From: Schizochytrium sp. TIO01
Lineage: Eukaryota; Sar; Bigyra; Thraustochytrida; Thraustochytriidae
Assembly: GCA_004764695.1 (NCBI GenBank)
Contig: SMSO01000033.1
Coordinates: 2,805,001-2,869,000, forward strand
Direction: 5' to 3'
Length of the DNA: 64,000 bases
In this document: positions 9,866-20,454 of the stretch, in pieces
Layout of the letters: the number at the start of each line of letters is the position of its first letter
How positions within the stretch are numbered: the stretch's first letter is position 1
Program-made: the position numbers and the translations under genes
Notes under the pieces: generated by a model
Database searches by the model: none
Seen by the model: the letters and a program-made list of their open reading frames with translations, nothing else
What the model was told of the DNA's origin: nothing

Positions 9866-11032
9866 ATGAAGTGCACAATTCCAGAGAAAAACCTTCGTGC
9901 GTTTGCAGCGAGCGTGCAGTGTTTGAGCAAAGTCGGCAAAGAACTCGTGCTCGAGTGCAACCGTGCCAAAAATGGCATGACCTCGATGACACTGAGCACA
10001 ATGAACGACGGTAAGACTGCTTTTAACGTGTTTACATTCTTTAACGCGTTCTTTGAGAAAATTCAAATGGAAAATGTTGGGATCCTTGCAGTGAAGATCC
10101 CGTTACGCTCGTTGGCAAGTGTCTTCAAATCGATTCGAAACACGGAACGCATGGATATCCAGTTCGAGCAGGATGGCGCCCGACATGTAGTTGTCTTTAT
10201 CAGTCAATGCAAAGGCGGTCTCATGAAAACACACGAGCTACACTACGAGGACACGAGCGTTGTCCACGCTTCCTTCGATCGATCCCAGGCGCTCAACCGC
10301 ATTGTTGCCCGAACGAGCATGTTCAGCAAAGCTCTTACGCACATTTCTGGCTCAGAAGAGGCGTCAATGCTCTTGATTCCAGAGGATAGCGTGCGTCTAC
10401 GGTCCCACTATCAACATGTAGACCGTAGTACGGAACTTGATACACTTCATACAGCAGTCTCGATTGGCGCAAATGAGCTCGAAGAGCTCCAAGTTGGCAT
10501 GGAAAACCAAGAGGAGATTGCATTTGGGATTAAGGAGATTAAAGCACTCTTGCAATTCTGCGAGGTGGTCGACGTTGTGAACATGGCATTTTTATGCAAC
10601 GGGCCAGGCTCGCCACTGATGTTCTCAACGGATGACTCTCTCACGGGAGTGCAAAATATGGGCGGAGCTGCTGGTGGGGCCACAAGTAGTGGGTCTATCC
10701 AGACCTTTGAAGCTGAGCTTGTTGTTGCCACGTTAGAGGCAGAAGAAATTCAGCCTGGTGATGACGCTAGTGTCGCAAGCACATCGCGCAGGTCGGCAAT
10801 GTCAGCATCAGAGTCAGCCCCAACATCAACAACTGACTCGAACACAACTAAACGTGTTCGTGAACCAGCTTCAGATGCTTCTGAAGAGACACGAAACAAA
10901 CAATCTCGTTGCAAACATGAGGAAGGGCGGGATGACCCGATGGATCATGACATGGAGGGATTGGAGGGAGTTGTACCGAGTACAGCAAGGCGAGGGCCTC
11001 GTTTGCGTGAAGAAGATGAAGAAGCTGAATGA
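9866..11032 (+). CDS. RAD9: Cell-cycle checkpoint protein RAD9 (9-1-1 clamp subunit)
   Basis: 388 residues, single exon. The N-terminus, M-K-C-x-I...A-F-A-A-S-V-Q-C-L-S-K-V-G-x-E-L, matches the PCNA-like fold of RAD9. The second clamp domain ends with an E-I-K-A-L-L-Q-F-C-E-V segment and the diagnostic P-G-S-P-L-M-F-S-T-D-D-S, followed by E-A-E-L-V-V-A-T-L. RAD9 joins HUS1 and RAD1 in the 9-1-1 ring loaded at damaged DNA to activate ATR. Residues from about 295 onward are a disordered Ser/Thr/Glu-rich tail, where RAD9 is usually phosphorylated and binds TopBP1. The gene is divergent from the isomerase gene; the start is at ATG 9866. Confidence 0.88.
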   Translation: MKCTIPEKNLRAFAASVQCLSKVGKELVLECNRAKNGMTSMTLSTMNDGKTAFNVFTFFNAFFEKIQMENVGILAVKIPLRSLASVFKSIRNTERMDIQFEQDGARHVVVFISQCKGGLMKTHELHYEDTSVVHASFDRSQALNRIVARTSMFSKALTHISGSEEASMLLIPEDSVRLRSHYQHVDRSTELDTLHTAVSIGANELEELQVGMENQEEIAFGIKEIKALLQFCEVVDVVNMAFLCNGPGSPLMFSTDDSLTGVQNMGGAAGGATSSGSIQTFEAELVVATLEAEEIQPGDDASVASTSRRSAMSASESAPTSTTDSNTTKRVREPASDASEETRNKQSRCKHEEGRDDPMDHDMEGLEGVVPSTARRGPRLREEDEEAE

Positions 11033-11432
11033 TGAACTGGCAACAAGGCTAGTTTAGACGCAGCTGTACTAAGCTACCTCATGCATTTGAAGGGGTGGCA
11101 GATGCCGTGCATTGATTTCGTGTACCGTCAGGTTGAGTTAGAGTCCTTGATTTTCTCCTAGTACTTATATAAAAATAGTGGAAATATATGTAATTTAAAT
11201 GGTCTTCCTTCTACTTTCTAATTTAGAGTTGTTTTGTGTTCGTGGAATCAGGCAAAAGCACGTTCAAGTCCCCATTCATTCGTGCTGTGCAATAAGTTGT
11301 ATTTGGGGTTATCAAGACTATCTGTTACATCCTTATAGTGCGACTAAACGCGTTCTTCAAAGTTCTATAAAGAAATGTGAACTTGACGGCTGTAATTGTG
11401 TTAGCCTGGATTCATACAACCGTGGGCTTTAT
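11033..11432. other. Convergent 3' intergenic region
   Basis: About 0.4 kb, AT-rich, between the 3' ends of RAD9 (plus) and the ALKBH7-like gene (minus). No feature seen. Confidence 0.5.
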
Positions 11433-12218
11433 CTATACAACGTGGCGGGATAGGAACTCGCCTGGATCATTCTTTTGGTCAAGAGGGATTGCGTCACGGA
11501 AGATAATTGAAAACCTGCGCTCAGGCGGATCTACGCGTTCGACGGAGTGTGCCATGTTGAACCGGGCGCGGTTACACAGAATGTAGAGGGATCGTGGCGG
11601 CAGGATGAGGTCAATGGCAGGTTCATCATCGCGATAGGCATGCGGATCATCTTTTCCGGCACGCAACTTCATTGTGCGTCCACTGAGAAGGGAGAGCCCT
11701 GCAACAACCTCACCAGAAAACTTAATGCTGTCAACATGGGCTCGGATTTCGCCGTCCGCAGCAAGGTCAATAATGTGTGGTGGTAAATAATCGAGTTGAC
11801 CTTTGACAGATTCGACATTCTCCTCAAGGTAGGACTGCACGAAGTTCTGCACGCGCTGCAACACAGGAGCACAAGATGGTGGCCAGAGGTGCAGCGGGCG
11901 CTCGATCTCTTTATAGCCCACGATGACGGCATCCCAGTGGTCCATTTCGTACTTACGCTTGCGAAATTTACGCATGGCACGGTCACCGGCGCCGTGAAGG
12001 ATCTCCTCGACGATAGCGTCGTGTTCTTCCTGAGTGATTGCTTCTGGAAAAACCACTGCGTCGGCGTCGCCGATCTCAAGAGAAGCACCTTGCGAGGCGT
12101 CCACAAGGCTTGGGTCTACATGGAGTTGTGGCAAGCCACTGCTAAGAAAGCGGATCCTAGCAGGACCTCCTCCGAGACCATAAAAAGCTCTGGTCGCAGC
12201 ACGTGTGGCGAGCAACAT
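11433..12218 (-). CDS. ALKBH7: AlkB homologue 7-like Fe(II)/2-oxoglutarate dioxygenase, mitochondrial
   Basis: 261 residues. The ALKBH7 hallmarks are in order: R-K-Y-E-x-D-H-W-D-A-V-I-x-G-Y near residue 90, then H-V-D-S-I-K-F at 161-167 with the iron ligands H161 and D163, G-L-S-L-L-S, the P-x-S-L-Y-I-L strand, and N-M-A-H-S with the third ligand H224. P-E-R-R-F-S-I-I-F-R supplies the 2-oxoglutarate-binding arginine. The N-terminus (MLLATRAATRAFYGLG) is basic and acid-free, as in a mitochondrial presequence. Animal ALKBH7 acts in mitochondria and is implicated in programmed necrosis, fatty acid metabolism and tRNA processing; the substrate in this organism is unknown. The N-terminal Met is the first one available. 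Confidence 0.88.
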   Translation of the reverse strand: MLLATRAATRAFYGLGGGPARIRFLSSGLPQLHVDPSLVDASQGASLEIGDADAVVFPEAITQEEHDAIVEEILHGAGDRAMRKFRKRKYEMDHWDAVIVGYKEIERPLHLWPPSCAPVLQRVQNFVQSYLEENVESVKGQLDYLPPHIIDLAADGEIRAHVDSIKFSGEVVAGLSLLSGRTMKLRAGKDDPHAYRDDEPAIDLILPPRSLYILCNRARFNMAHSVERVDPPERRFSIIFRDAIPLDQKNDPGEFLSRHVV

Positions 12219-12934
12219 CGTGCGAGGCGTCGTCGCGAATCACCTGAGCTGAGATTTAATTTTGGTTGATGATTATTGCAAATCACCTGAGCAAATTTTT
12301 GTTTGTGGTAATATAGCACATTGCTTAACGGTAGGGCTAATGGCCCTAAGCTACTTTCCCCTTTTATTTTGTTTCGTTTTTAAAGTTGAGAAGAAAAATA
12401 ATAATATAATAGTAAAAGAAATAATAAAGGTCGGTCGGGACGGTTCTTGGATGGCACAGAAAATTAAATTAAAAGGAGCACACTGCATAAATTAACTAAT
12501 TTATGATCAGATTTCCCCCGAAAATAGACAAATCTGATTTTTATAATTTAGAATATAATCGTTGATAACAACATGAAAGATGCTAACGCGCCTGGCGGTT
12601 CTGCAGCAAACGCCTAGAAAAGGTATAATGTTCAATGTGGTAAAACTGAAGACATAACTATGAATGGCCACACAGTATGACATTGGGGATAGAAGACAGG
12701 TTTCCCCATTTGCAATGCGTGTCGTGTTATGCTGTATAGCGTCTTTGTTGTGCTGATTCATAATGTCATGAGGACTTTGTTGCATATTGATAAACAGCCT
12801 CGATAGACATTTTATGTAAAGCGGCAAAACGTGAACACAAAAGAGAGCGAGGTGACCAAAACCTACAACTAATACTACTGCTGCCCTATTAGGCAATGAC
12901 TGCACTAAGAAACAGCAAATGGGTTATCATAAAT
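12219..12934. other. Intergenic, no gene seen
   Basis: About 0.7 kb of AT-rich sequence between two minus-strand genes, probably the ALKBH7 promoter plus the LPCAT 3' end. The reading frame at 12507-12905 (minus) shows no conserved motif and I do not call it. Confidence 0.5.
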
Positions 12935-14647
12935 TCATGGTGCCCCGAGTGGTTTGCCTGATGGATATGACATGTACTCTTTTTTGAGAATTGACAAAGC
13001 ACGACCCCGTGTTTCATAGGCTTGGTTGATTTCAAGCCCAGCTACAAGTAACTCAGGATTCTTTTTAATGAATGTCTTGAACTCCTCCCGATTCACCTCT
13101 CCAGAACCATTCACGTCAGCGGATCGAAGAAATCGTGTTACCGCATCACGACTATACTTGCGAAACACCATATGGAAGACCGCCTCCAAAGATTGCTGAG
13201 AAATCTTGCCAGAGTTTTCGGGATCGAGAGCCTGAAAGAGAACATCCACTGCCTCGTCAGAAGTAATATTTTGCGAGACAAAGGTGAGACCGATGAGGAA
13301 AGTCTTGTAGTCGATAAAACCAAGACCTTCAATATCGAGAAGGTCAAACAAATCAATCATTGAAGAGGTCAAGGGAAGGTTAAGAGCCTTTGCAAACTGC
13401 GCAGGGTTCATGCGACCAGTCTTGCGTACTTTTGGATCGACAGAGAACCTTCGAAGCAGTCGTTTGGCCTCTGCCAGGTCGATGCCTAACAGATCTTTGA
13501 CTTTTGCAAACTCAAAGTCCACCACTTCTCCTGGTTTGCAGTGAGCCTTCTTCGCACTCATGCTGAGGAAAGTGTCCTCGTATGAGTGTTCCGTAACAGG
13601 TACTCCAAGGGCCTTTGCCATGACCTTGCGCACGTTGCGACCGAACAAATCAGCATCATGCTGCTCTTCCTCATTTGGTTCGTATAGTGGCAAGAACTCG
13701 ACCTCAAGTCGGTTGTAGAACTGTGTTAAGAGACGCAGCGCAAGTATAATTCGATTGGGTCCACTAGATGTCCATGTTGGATCAAAAAAATGGAAAGGCC
13801 AACGCAAGACAACAGGTTGGACAGGCAAACCAGGAACGAAAGCGCCGCGCTTAAACTGAATCAATGACCGACGATTGGTGCACGTGCCTTCCGGGAAAAT
13901 TGCGAATGCGGGCCAGCCAGCATGATCGTCTTCTGCGCGTCTTTTGAATTCGTCTAGAGCCATCTTACGTCCATCTGGATGTTGACGATCTACTGCAATA
14001 AGCTGGAGTGCACTATAAAAAGATCCGATGATTGGCACATTGCGAAGTTCTTTCTTTGCAAATCCAGACCACCGACCATGCACGGCAAAGAAAGCAACTG
14101 CATCTGCAATAGTTGAATGAGGTGCAATAGCAAAAATTGAACACTGCTTCTTTGACGCCTGCTTTCCTTTAATACTAACCCAGTAGAAGCCTGCAGCAAA
14201 CATTATAAGACGGCATATAATGCGAAATGGGAAGATGATACAGCGTCGGAATGCATGCATTGGTTCGTTTTCGTTAAAGCATAACGTTGCCAGTTTGGCA
14301 AGAATCCAAGCGGCAATGACTAAAAGAAAGATTAACAGGCAGCGGACGGGTAAAACAGCAATGCCAAGCACTGCCTTGATAACCTCCCATGGAGTCCAGT
14401 GACCAGTGTATTCGAAAGGATTAGGTAGGACTTCAACATCCAAACGCTCCCTAAGCTCGACTCGAAAATCATCATTGAGCTTGGTTGCAGCAAGCACAGT
14501 CCGTCCCTTTGCTCCATTTTTCGTAAGACTTCTTTCCCCAGTTTGGTTGTCATTGCAGTCGCTCGACATGCTGTTAATACCAATTCGTATGTCTCCTGTC
14601 TCTGACTCTCTTGGTGTGAGTTGGTGATTATCCATTGGCGCAGACAT
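12935..14647 (-). CDS. Lysophospholipid acyltransferase with EF-hands (LPCAT1/2-like)
   Basis: 570 residues from ATG 14647 (an 11-codon upstream extension would need TTG). Hydrophobic segments lie at about 90-122 and 140-157. The PlsC/LPLAT domain has the catalytic H-x4-D motif at 177-182 (HSTIAD), the PEGTCTN motif at 252-258 and a K-R-G-A-F-V-P-G-x-P-V-Q-P block. The C-terminus carries three EF-hand-like units: one degenerate (DIEGLGFID), one partial (DPENSGKIS) and one canonical loop (DVNGSGEVNREE). This layout matches LPCAT1/LPCAT2, which re-acylate lysophosphatidylcholine in ER and lipid droplets (Lands cycle) and can be calcium-responsive. Only the last EF-hand keeps all ligand positions. 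Confidence 0.86.
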   Translation of the reverse strand: MSAPMDNHQLTPRESETGDIRIGINSMSSDCNDNQTGERSLTKNGAKGRTVLAATKLNDDFRVELRERLDVEVLPNPFEYTGHWTPWEVIKAVLGIAVLPVRCLLIFLLVIAAWILAKLATLCFNENEPMHAFRRCIIFPFRIICRLIMFAAGFYWVSIKGKQASKKQCSIFAIAPHSTIADAVAFFAVHGRWSGFAKKELRNVPIIGSFYSALQLIAVDRQHPDGRKMALDEFKRRAEDDHAGWPAFAIFPEGTCTNRRSLIQFKRGAFVPGLPVQPVVLRWPFHFFDPTWTSSGPNRIILALRLLTQFYNRLEVEFLPLYEPNEEEQHDADLFGRNVRKVMAKALGVPVTEHSYEDTFLSMSAKKAHCKPGEVVDFEFAKVKDLLGIDLAEAKRLLRRFSVDPKVRKTGRMNPAQFAKALNLPLTSSMIDLFDLLDIEGLGFIDYKTFLIGLTFVSQNITSDEAVDVLFQALDPENSGKISQQSLEAVFHMVFRKYSRDAVTRFLRSADVNGSGEVNREEFKTFIKKNPELLVAGLEINQAYETRGRALSILKKEYMSYPSGKPLGAP

Positions 14648-16370
14648 TGTGTGATCTCTAATTTTTTTGCAGTAGAGCAATATCCTCGCTCGTTTTGTGT
14701 AAATGAAAAGTTTACAGACAAGGATTTATGAGATCTCTAATCGCAGACCAACTAGCAACCAAGTACTTCTTCGCACACAGAAAGAGCACTCACTAAAGAG
14801 GGTCCAAGGTCGTGGTCACTCAATAGGTGCAGGGATTATTTCAATACGCACTAGAAATCAAGGAAACTCACTCGGAGGAAGTAGCTGCAAGATGGCATGC
14901 CCTACGCAGCCCCGAACGTAATAGCACGATGGAGCCAAGTTGAATCTGCTGGAAATCTTAACAACCACGAGAATCAGCGTTTACTCCCTGGCTAGCCAAG
15001 CGCGTTAGACTCCAGACGCGCGATATTTAAAGAGCCCTCACTCAAGTTGAGAGCCACTCTCCAGACCGGGACTGAGGTCTCAAACAGTTCGGGTTCTGAC
15101 TGGAGACAAGTAACCTGTAGAGGATAACGAGAGATCGAAAATGACTCTCAACCTAGGAAGTTGCGAAGCCCAGAAGCCAGCAGAGAAAACCTTCTACCTT
15201 GCAGATGTTAGTTCAAAATTTGCTTGCAGGCTGGTGGACCTGTTGATGGGCGCTACTACGCCCCAACGCTACGGGTTTGACGACTGGAAGGGAGGGTACT
15301 GCCAAAACAAGGAGTGTAAACTATGCAATGTCTGGCAAAGGAAAGGTAATATACAAAAGCGCAGGAAATGAGGTCAGGCTGAGCGCACGTGCGAAACAAC
15401 GGGCTCATACCCCCCAATGGGTGTACTTTCTCACGTCTCTATAAACACCACAGGGGGGCCTGGGGAAGTCTGAGTAACCTTACTTACACCCATGAGTCTT
15501 GGACTCTAGTCATGACAAATATGAGAAGCAGACTGCCAGGGAGGGTTATAGAAGGAAACATGAATAATTCTAAATGTTCGAATGAGGAACTCCAAAGGGG
15601 AAGTAACGAAGCGGTGTGCGAATTTAAACTGACCAAGAGCTATACATTATTAGTTAAATATGGTGTTTGCTACGTTGTCTTGTGCAAGGCTACTGAGCCG
15701 ATTCAGTTTCTGCAGTGGTCAGAGACCGTCGTGCAGCAACTTCAGCAGTTATAGGACGTTTCCTAGTAGCTCAGCTGACGTAGTCAGAGTACTCAGACAG
15801 ACATGAAGCAAACTAGACAGTATACTATCAATGTATGCTGCTTTATTAGCCACAAAGCAAACAACTTCATCTCAATTACGGCTGTACATTGATTTTCAGA
15901 TGCACATCCGCTTCTTGGTTAAAAATAAGATAGTATGCATTAGTTGCTCAAACGATTGTTGTTTGTTTATTATCTAAGTTATGTTACAAACTACATTTCA
16001 ACATTTCAGTTTTATTTTCAAAATCAACTAGATTGGTGAAAATATATCGTCTTTCTGAATCATTGCAATACTTTTAATCAAGTATTATTCTTCAAGTCAG
16101 ACATTATGCAGTATATTTCAGGGCGTAACTGTTTTCCAGTTACAAAAAGTACACTGTTAGGGTAACTTGTAGTTCTCAGTTCTTTCGCACAGGAGCCAGC
16201 CATCTACTCCTTATCACGTATCTCGTTTCGCAACAATATTCCAAGTGTTGCAAGCTTCGGAGAACCTTAAAAATGTAGTTTTGTTTGCTTTGATTCTGAT
16301 GTACAATGCTGAGCTAAAACTTGCAGTGTTATCCTTAGAAAAAGTACAGGGTCCAAACGGTGCGCTTCTA
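14648..16370. other. Gene-poor stretch with two short unassigned ORFs
   Basis: No recognised gene. Two plus-strand frames, 15141-15371 (76 codons, with C-x4-C-x2-C in GYCQNKECKLC) and 15389-15754 (121 codons), lie back to back. A GTAATA donor-like site sits inside the first. They could be exons of an unrecognised gene or a decayed mobile-element fragment; neither resembles a family I know. Confidence 0.35.
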
Positions 16371-16380
16371 ACCTCTAGAG

Positions 16381-16442
16381 TCATTTGCACGCACACGAAG
16401 TTGTTGATCTTTCATTTGCACGCACACGAAGTTGTTGATCTT
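16381..16442. repeat. Perfect 31-bp tandem duplication
   Basis: A 31-bp unit starting TCATTTGCACGCACACGAAG at 16381 is repeated exactly at 16412. No coding gene is supported across it. Confidence 0.95.
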
Positions 16443-16870
16443 GTTCATGGCGATAAGATTTTCCTTCGAAATATTAGCAGTGGTATTAACAGTCATATCA
16501 GCAGCCACTCTGGTGACAGCAGCTGCTGTTGTGACAGGCGCGTATGGCAATAGTAGTAGTACTGGCATTCGTGGGACCGTAACAGTAGCGGGTGTTGTGG
16601 TGGTTTCAGCTATGTTTTCGAGAGCTGTGTCGACAGTGAGGTTGCCAGCAATAATCTTAGAGGCAAGTTTTAACGTTAAATCAACAACACTTTTGCTAGT
16701 ATGAATGGAGCCATTTTCATTGAATTATTTGATGCGAATCTTAGAAGCGGGTTTGGCGACCAATACACTTGAGGGAGCTTGGTGTCTTCGCCCCAACTTT
16801 AACCCTTCATTATTTATTTATTATTTTTTTATTTATTTTTTTTGGGGGGGGGGGGCTTAGCTGCCTATGT

Positions 16871-17085
16871 AGTTACTGGCACAACATTGTTCATTGTTGA
16901 AGGTTGTGTTTCAATTAGATGATCACTCACGATCACATCCTCAGGTTTCCTTGCATTATGTCGTGCAACCATATCATTCGACTGATTCAACATATCACCT
17001 CTTCTGGTTGCTGCTCTTAGAACAACAGTTGCATAATTGAAACACATACGAACCTTAAAGAATGAACAATGTTGTGCCAGTAACT
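16871..17085. repeat. Long imperfect inverted repeat (foldback), about 50-bp arms
   Basis: The left arm 16871-16916 and right arm 17034-17085 are reverse complements. The outer 25 bp (AGTTACTGGCACAACATTGTTCATT against 17061-17085) match perfectly. The inner part matches with a small bulge and continues to the AATTGAAACACA ends. A loop of about 117 bp separates the arms. No ORF explains it. It could be a MITE-like foldback element or a transcribed hairpin. Confidence 0.85.
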
Positions 17086-19500
17086 TTATTTGCACAAGGG
17101 TGCCGCCCTTTGTTCGTCAGACGAACATCCTCTCTCCTCTATACCTAACTAACCACCACTCTATCCTAGGAGTTGACTTCTGAAAGTAAATACTTTGTAA
17201 TTTTCGTTGTCCAAGGGAAGATAGGTACTTAGTTTGGTATTTAGCCAAATACTATTTAGTAGAAAATGTTGTTTGCTCGGGTGAAAGCTCAAGTTGTGTA
17301 GAAAGTGGAAAGTACTAGAGTGGAGGAGTATATGCTTGCAAGTGGTAACATGGTTATTATTTGTATGATTGCAAACAACTGATGAAGAAATGGCATAGGC
17401 TCAATAATGGATTACATATGAAAGTATGTCTGAAAATGTTGTGCTGTGAGATAATGTTCCAAACAAACTATTTCCAACGAGGGCATCTCCGTCTGGAAAG
17501 TGCACACCAAAAAAATAACATAGTACCAACGAAAACCTATGATGAGGTATAATTCAGAATCGGGTGTAAGATCATTGCAAAGTCTATGTCCGTGTTGTAT
17601 CCATCTCCACCCAGTCTCCTCCTTTATAAAAAGGTTGCGTTTTACAACTCTTGTCAAGACAATATCAAAAAGGCCATGAAGAAAGTATCACTTATTCTTC
17701 TTCACACGGGCATTTTTTCGTATTACACCGTAACCAGTGAAATGGCTCATGGTACCAGATGTGGGCATTTCGCTAAAATCCATGTTCACTCGGGACATAG
17801 ATCTCTACGGTAGTAGAATTTTGAATCTGCCCCCTCCACTTTTGGCGAGCGATAGATGGCATTGAATCGGTCTAATGTTCACCAGGCAATCACACTCTAT
17901 ATATGACTTGAGAGCGAAGATCGTTGCACCATCAACTTGAACCTCGATGCCTTCGCTTATATGCAGGGATGCCGCCGAGGAAAGCTCCACAACTTGATCG
18001 GTCTCCAAATTCGTCCGTTGCTGTTGGAATGCACTGGCAAATCATAAATGTCCCGCCAACCCGGCATTACATCTAAAATACCTCGACAACGTTTCCTTCC
18101 TGGTTGGTATCTACGAAGCCTTTCGGCCGATAACCCTCTGTTCAATAGACTGTACGTAGTTGAGCATAGTTGTCGCTGGAGTCTCGTGGTTGCCCCGTGT
18201 CCCAAACTGAGAATTTACCGCGTTTAGCCTTCCCCCCAATTTGCACTTCAAGTCGAAGTGTGTACCAGTGTGAACGAGGTCGATCAAGCTCATGAGTGAT
18301 TGATTACATTGTCCTCTTCGGCTAAGCGTTTACTCGAGAGTTAAAATATTTTAACGAGTTGCCTCTAATTAGCGAGAGCGATCAAGTTCGCACATTTAAA
18401 AGTACGGTGGTAGGCAGCTTGCCAAGTGCAAGTTGGCCCTGCAAAGTGCGTAAAGATTGCGCCCTTAGACCATCGTGACGATGCTTGAGTTCAAGCAAGC
18501 AGCCAAGGCCAAAGCTAAGTAGATACCTACCGATTTCAGGAAGCTCTGAGCGGAAGTTTCTGGTTTCAAGGCAGCTCGCATCGCCTCGGCGGAACAATGC
18601 TCCGTTGCCGTTGAGGTGTCACGAAAGTTCTACCTCCTAGTTGTCACATCGCGATGGTTTGCAACCACTGGCCAGGAGCTACTTCCTCGCATTAGTAATC
18701 TTTGTGCCTCAAGGCTACAAGGGATGCCTGTCTGCCGCAAGAAATGACGCGCTGATCTTCAGAGCTTATCACATAGAGTAGTATTTGGCTTTTTGGGTGC
18801 CTGTGTTTTGAAGTCTAAGTAAAAGATTTTTAGTTGTTTCGACTGACATGTAAAACTTCAGAACTTGAAGCGATCCGAGGAAGGGTTCTTTCCAGCAGGG
18901 TCATTTGCATGCCTTTGTACCGCGACGCTGCGCAGCGTAACAGCAGTAGGAGAGGGCAGCTAGATGATTTCCCGGTTGGATATTGATCACTTCGCAATAC
19001 CCTGTATCATTCTTTAATTTTAACTTCAATTATTTGTTCTAATGAAGACATTTTTCTTTTTAAAAGCATTCAAATTATCCCTAAATTAAAATTAAATCAA
19101 ATAAGAAGTAGAAGTAGTAGCAGTAGCAGTAGTAGTCACCTATGTACTACTAGCCTACGTACTACCAGTACTACCACAGCTGATGAAAAGAGAAATCATT
19201 ATGTTTCAGTCAAAGTAGGTAGAAAGTAAGAGAACAATTGGAATTCCTTTCTTCTGGCTGAGAATGATTGAGTTCGGAGTCTCATTGATACTTCTGTGGC
19301 TGAATACCTCGTGCGGTTCGTCCTCTAATCTGCTTTGGCTGGCGCTGCTGCCAGCAGGAACGTATGTGCATACGCGTTCGCTGGTCTGCAGCTCAGGAAC
19401 TGCGTGGCACAGAAGAGCAGGCGAGGCAGTTCTTCGCAGTTGCCCCGAGAAGTTATCATAAATAACATAAATAATAAGTACCCTTGCGTCCGTTCTTTTG
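17086..19500. other. Gene-poor stretch, possible coding remnants near 17.8-18.3 kb
   Basis: Three short overlapping minus-strand frames between 17805 and 18293 have a protein-like composition (for example SLIDLVHTGTHFDLKCKLGG and ILDVMPGWRDIYDLPV) but shift frame repeatedly. This looks more like a decayed gene than a live one, and I do not recognise the family. The rest of the stretch shows nothing. Confidence 0.3.
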
Positions 19501-19539
19501 CCTCTGTTCTTATTTTCGTCTGTTCTTTGGGCTCTGCGC

Positions 19540-19615
19540 TTCGCTTCGCTTTGCTTTGCTTTGCTTTGGATTGAATTGAATTGCTTTGGATTGCTTTGGA
19601 TTGCTTTGGATCCAT
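19540..19615. repeat. TTGCT / TTGCTTTGGA short tandem repeats
   Basis: Tandem TTGCT pentamers pass into copies of ATTGCTTTGG. The minus strand reads as SKAKQSK-type peptide, which explains the spurious open frames there. Confidence 0.85.
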
Positions 19616-20454
19616 TCCAAGTCAAGTGAGGTAGGATTCCGATGCTTGATGCGCTAAACCCATTCTCTGCGAAAGCCTGCAGCAGCGGGAAGGCTCTCAG
19701 CCTCTCAGCGTGTGCTCGAGCAGCGTAGCTCGAAGTTCGTCAAGATCCCCAATCACAAAGATGTCTCCAGAATTAGAATTAGATAGATAGATCATAGATA
19801 AATAGATCTGTAAATCGCATCGAATTTTGCACGCAATCGATGGTTTTGAATTAGTTCACTCGCTCGCTCCAGCTTGGGTCCCGACTCCGCGAGCTCGCCA
19901 GCACGAGGCCAGAGACACGTCCCGAGGCCGCTCCGCCCGACCCGCTCTCGCCGGCCGTGCCCTCGGCACTATCGCGAACCGAGGCGCCGAAGCGGAGCAG
20001 CCAGGAAGCCTCGAACAGAGAGCTCTGCGAGAGACGAGACGGACCGAATGTCCCACGCGTAGCAGTAGGTTAGCAGGAGGCTACGGTGCGCAGGAGGGCA
20101 ATAGATCCACGATGGAGGGCGTGGAAGCTGTGAATGCTCGCTCTCATTGGAATTGGTCGATGATTGTGATTGATGATGGATTGATTGGCTGCTTTGTAGG
20201 GAGGGAGTCGTAGAAGCTGTTGGTTGGTGAGTTAGTTAGTTAGTTAGTTAGTTTGTTTGATTGTTTGTTTGATTGTTTGGTAGGTAGATTTAGTTGTTAG
20301 TTTTGGTTGCGAAGATTGAATGAAAGATTTGTGAATTGCGAGCGCAGGAGGCCTGAAAGTTTGGCAAGAGGCTGCTTGCTGGACGCAGCAGATCCCGAAC
20401 GCGAGTTTGAAGATTGGGAAAACTTGGTGAAGAACAGCAAGGAGGAGGAGAAAG
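19616..20454. promoter_or_regulatory. Upstream region of the dienelactone hydrolase gene with GC-rich island and GTTA/GTTT repeats
   Basis: About 19865-20065 is strikingly GC-rich compared with surrounding AT-rich DNA. It is followed at 20229-20280 by (GTTA)n then GTTT/GATT repeats just upstream of the gene start. This probably includes promoter and 5' UTR. The assignment is by position only. Confidence 0.4.

Noticed and set aside
15328-15480. Histone H4-like start (MSGKGK) followed after a possible intron by GGLGK
   Set aside because: Only about 11 residues match before a stop; most likely chance.
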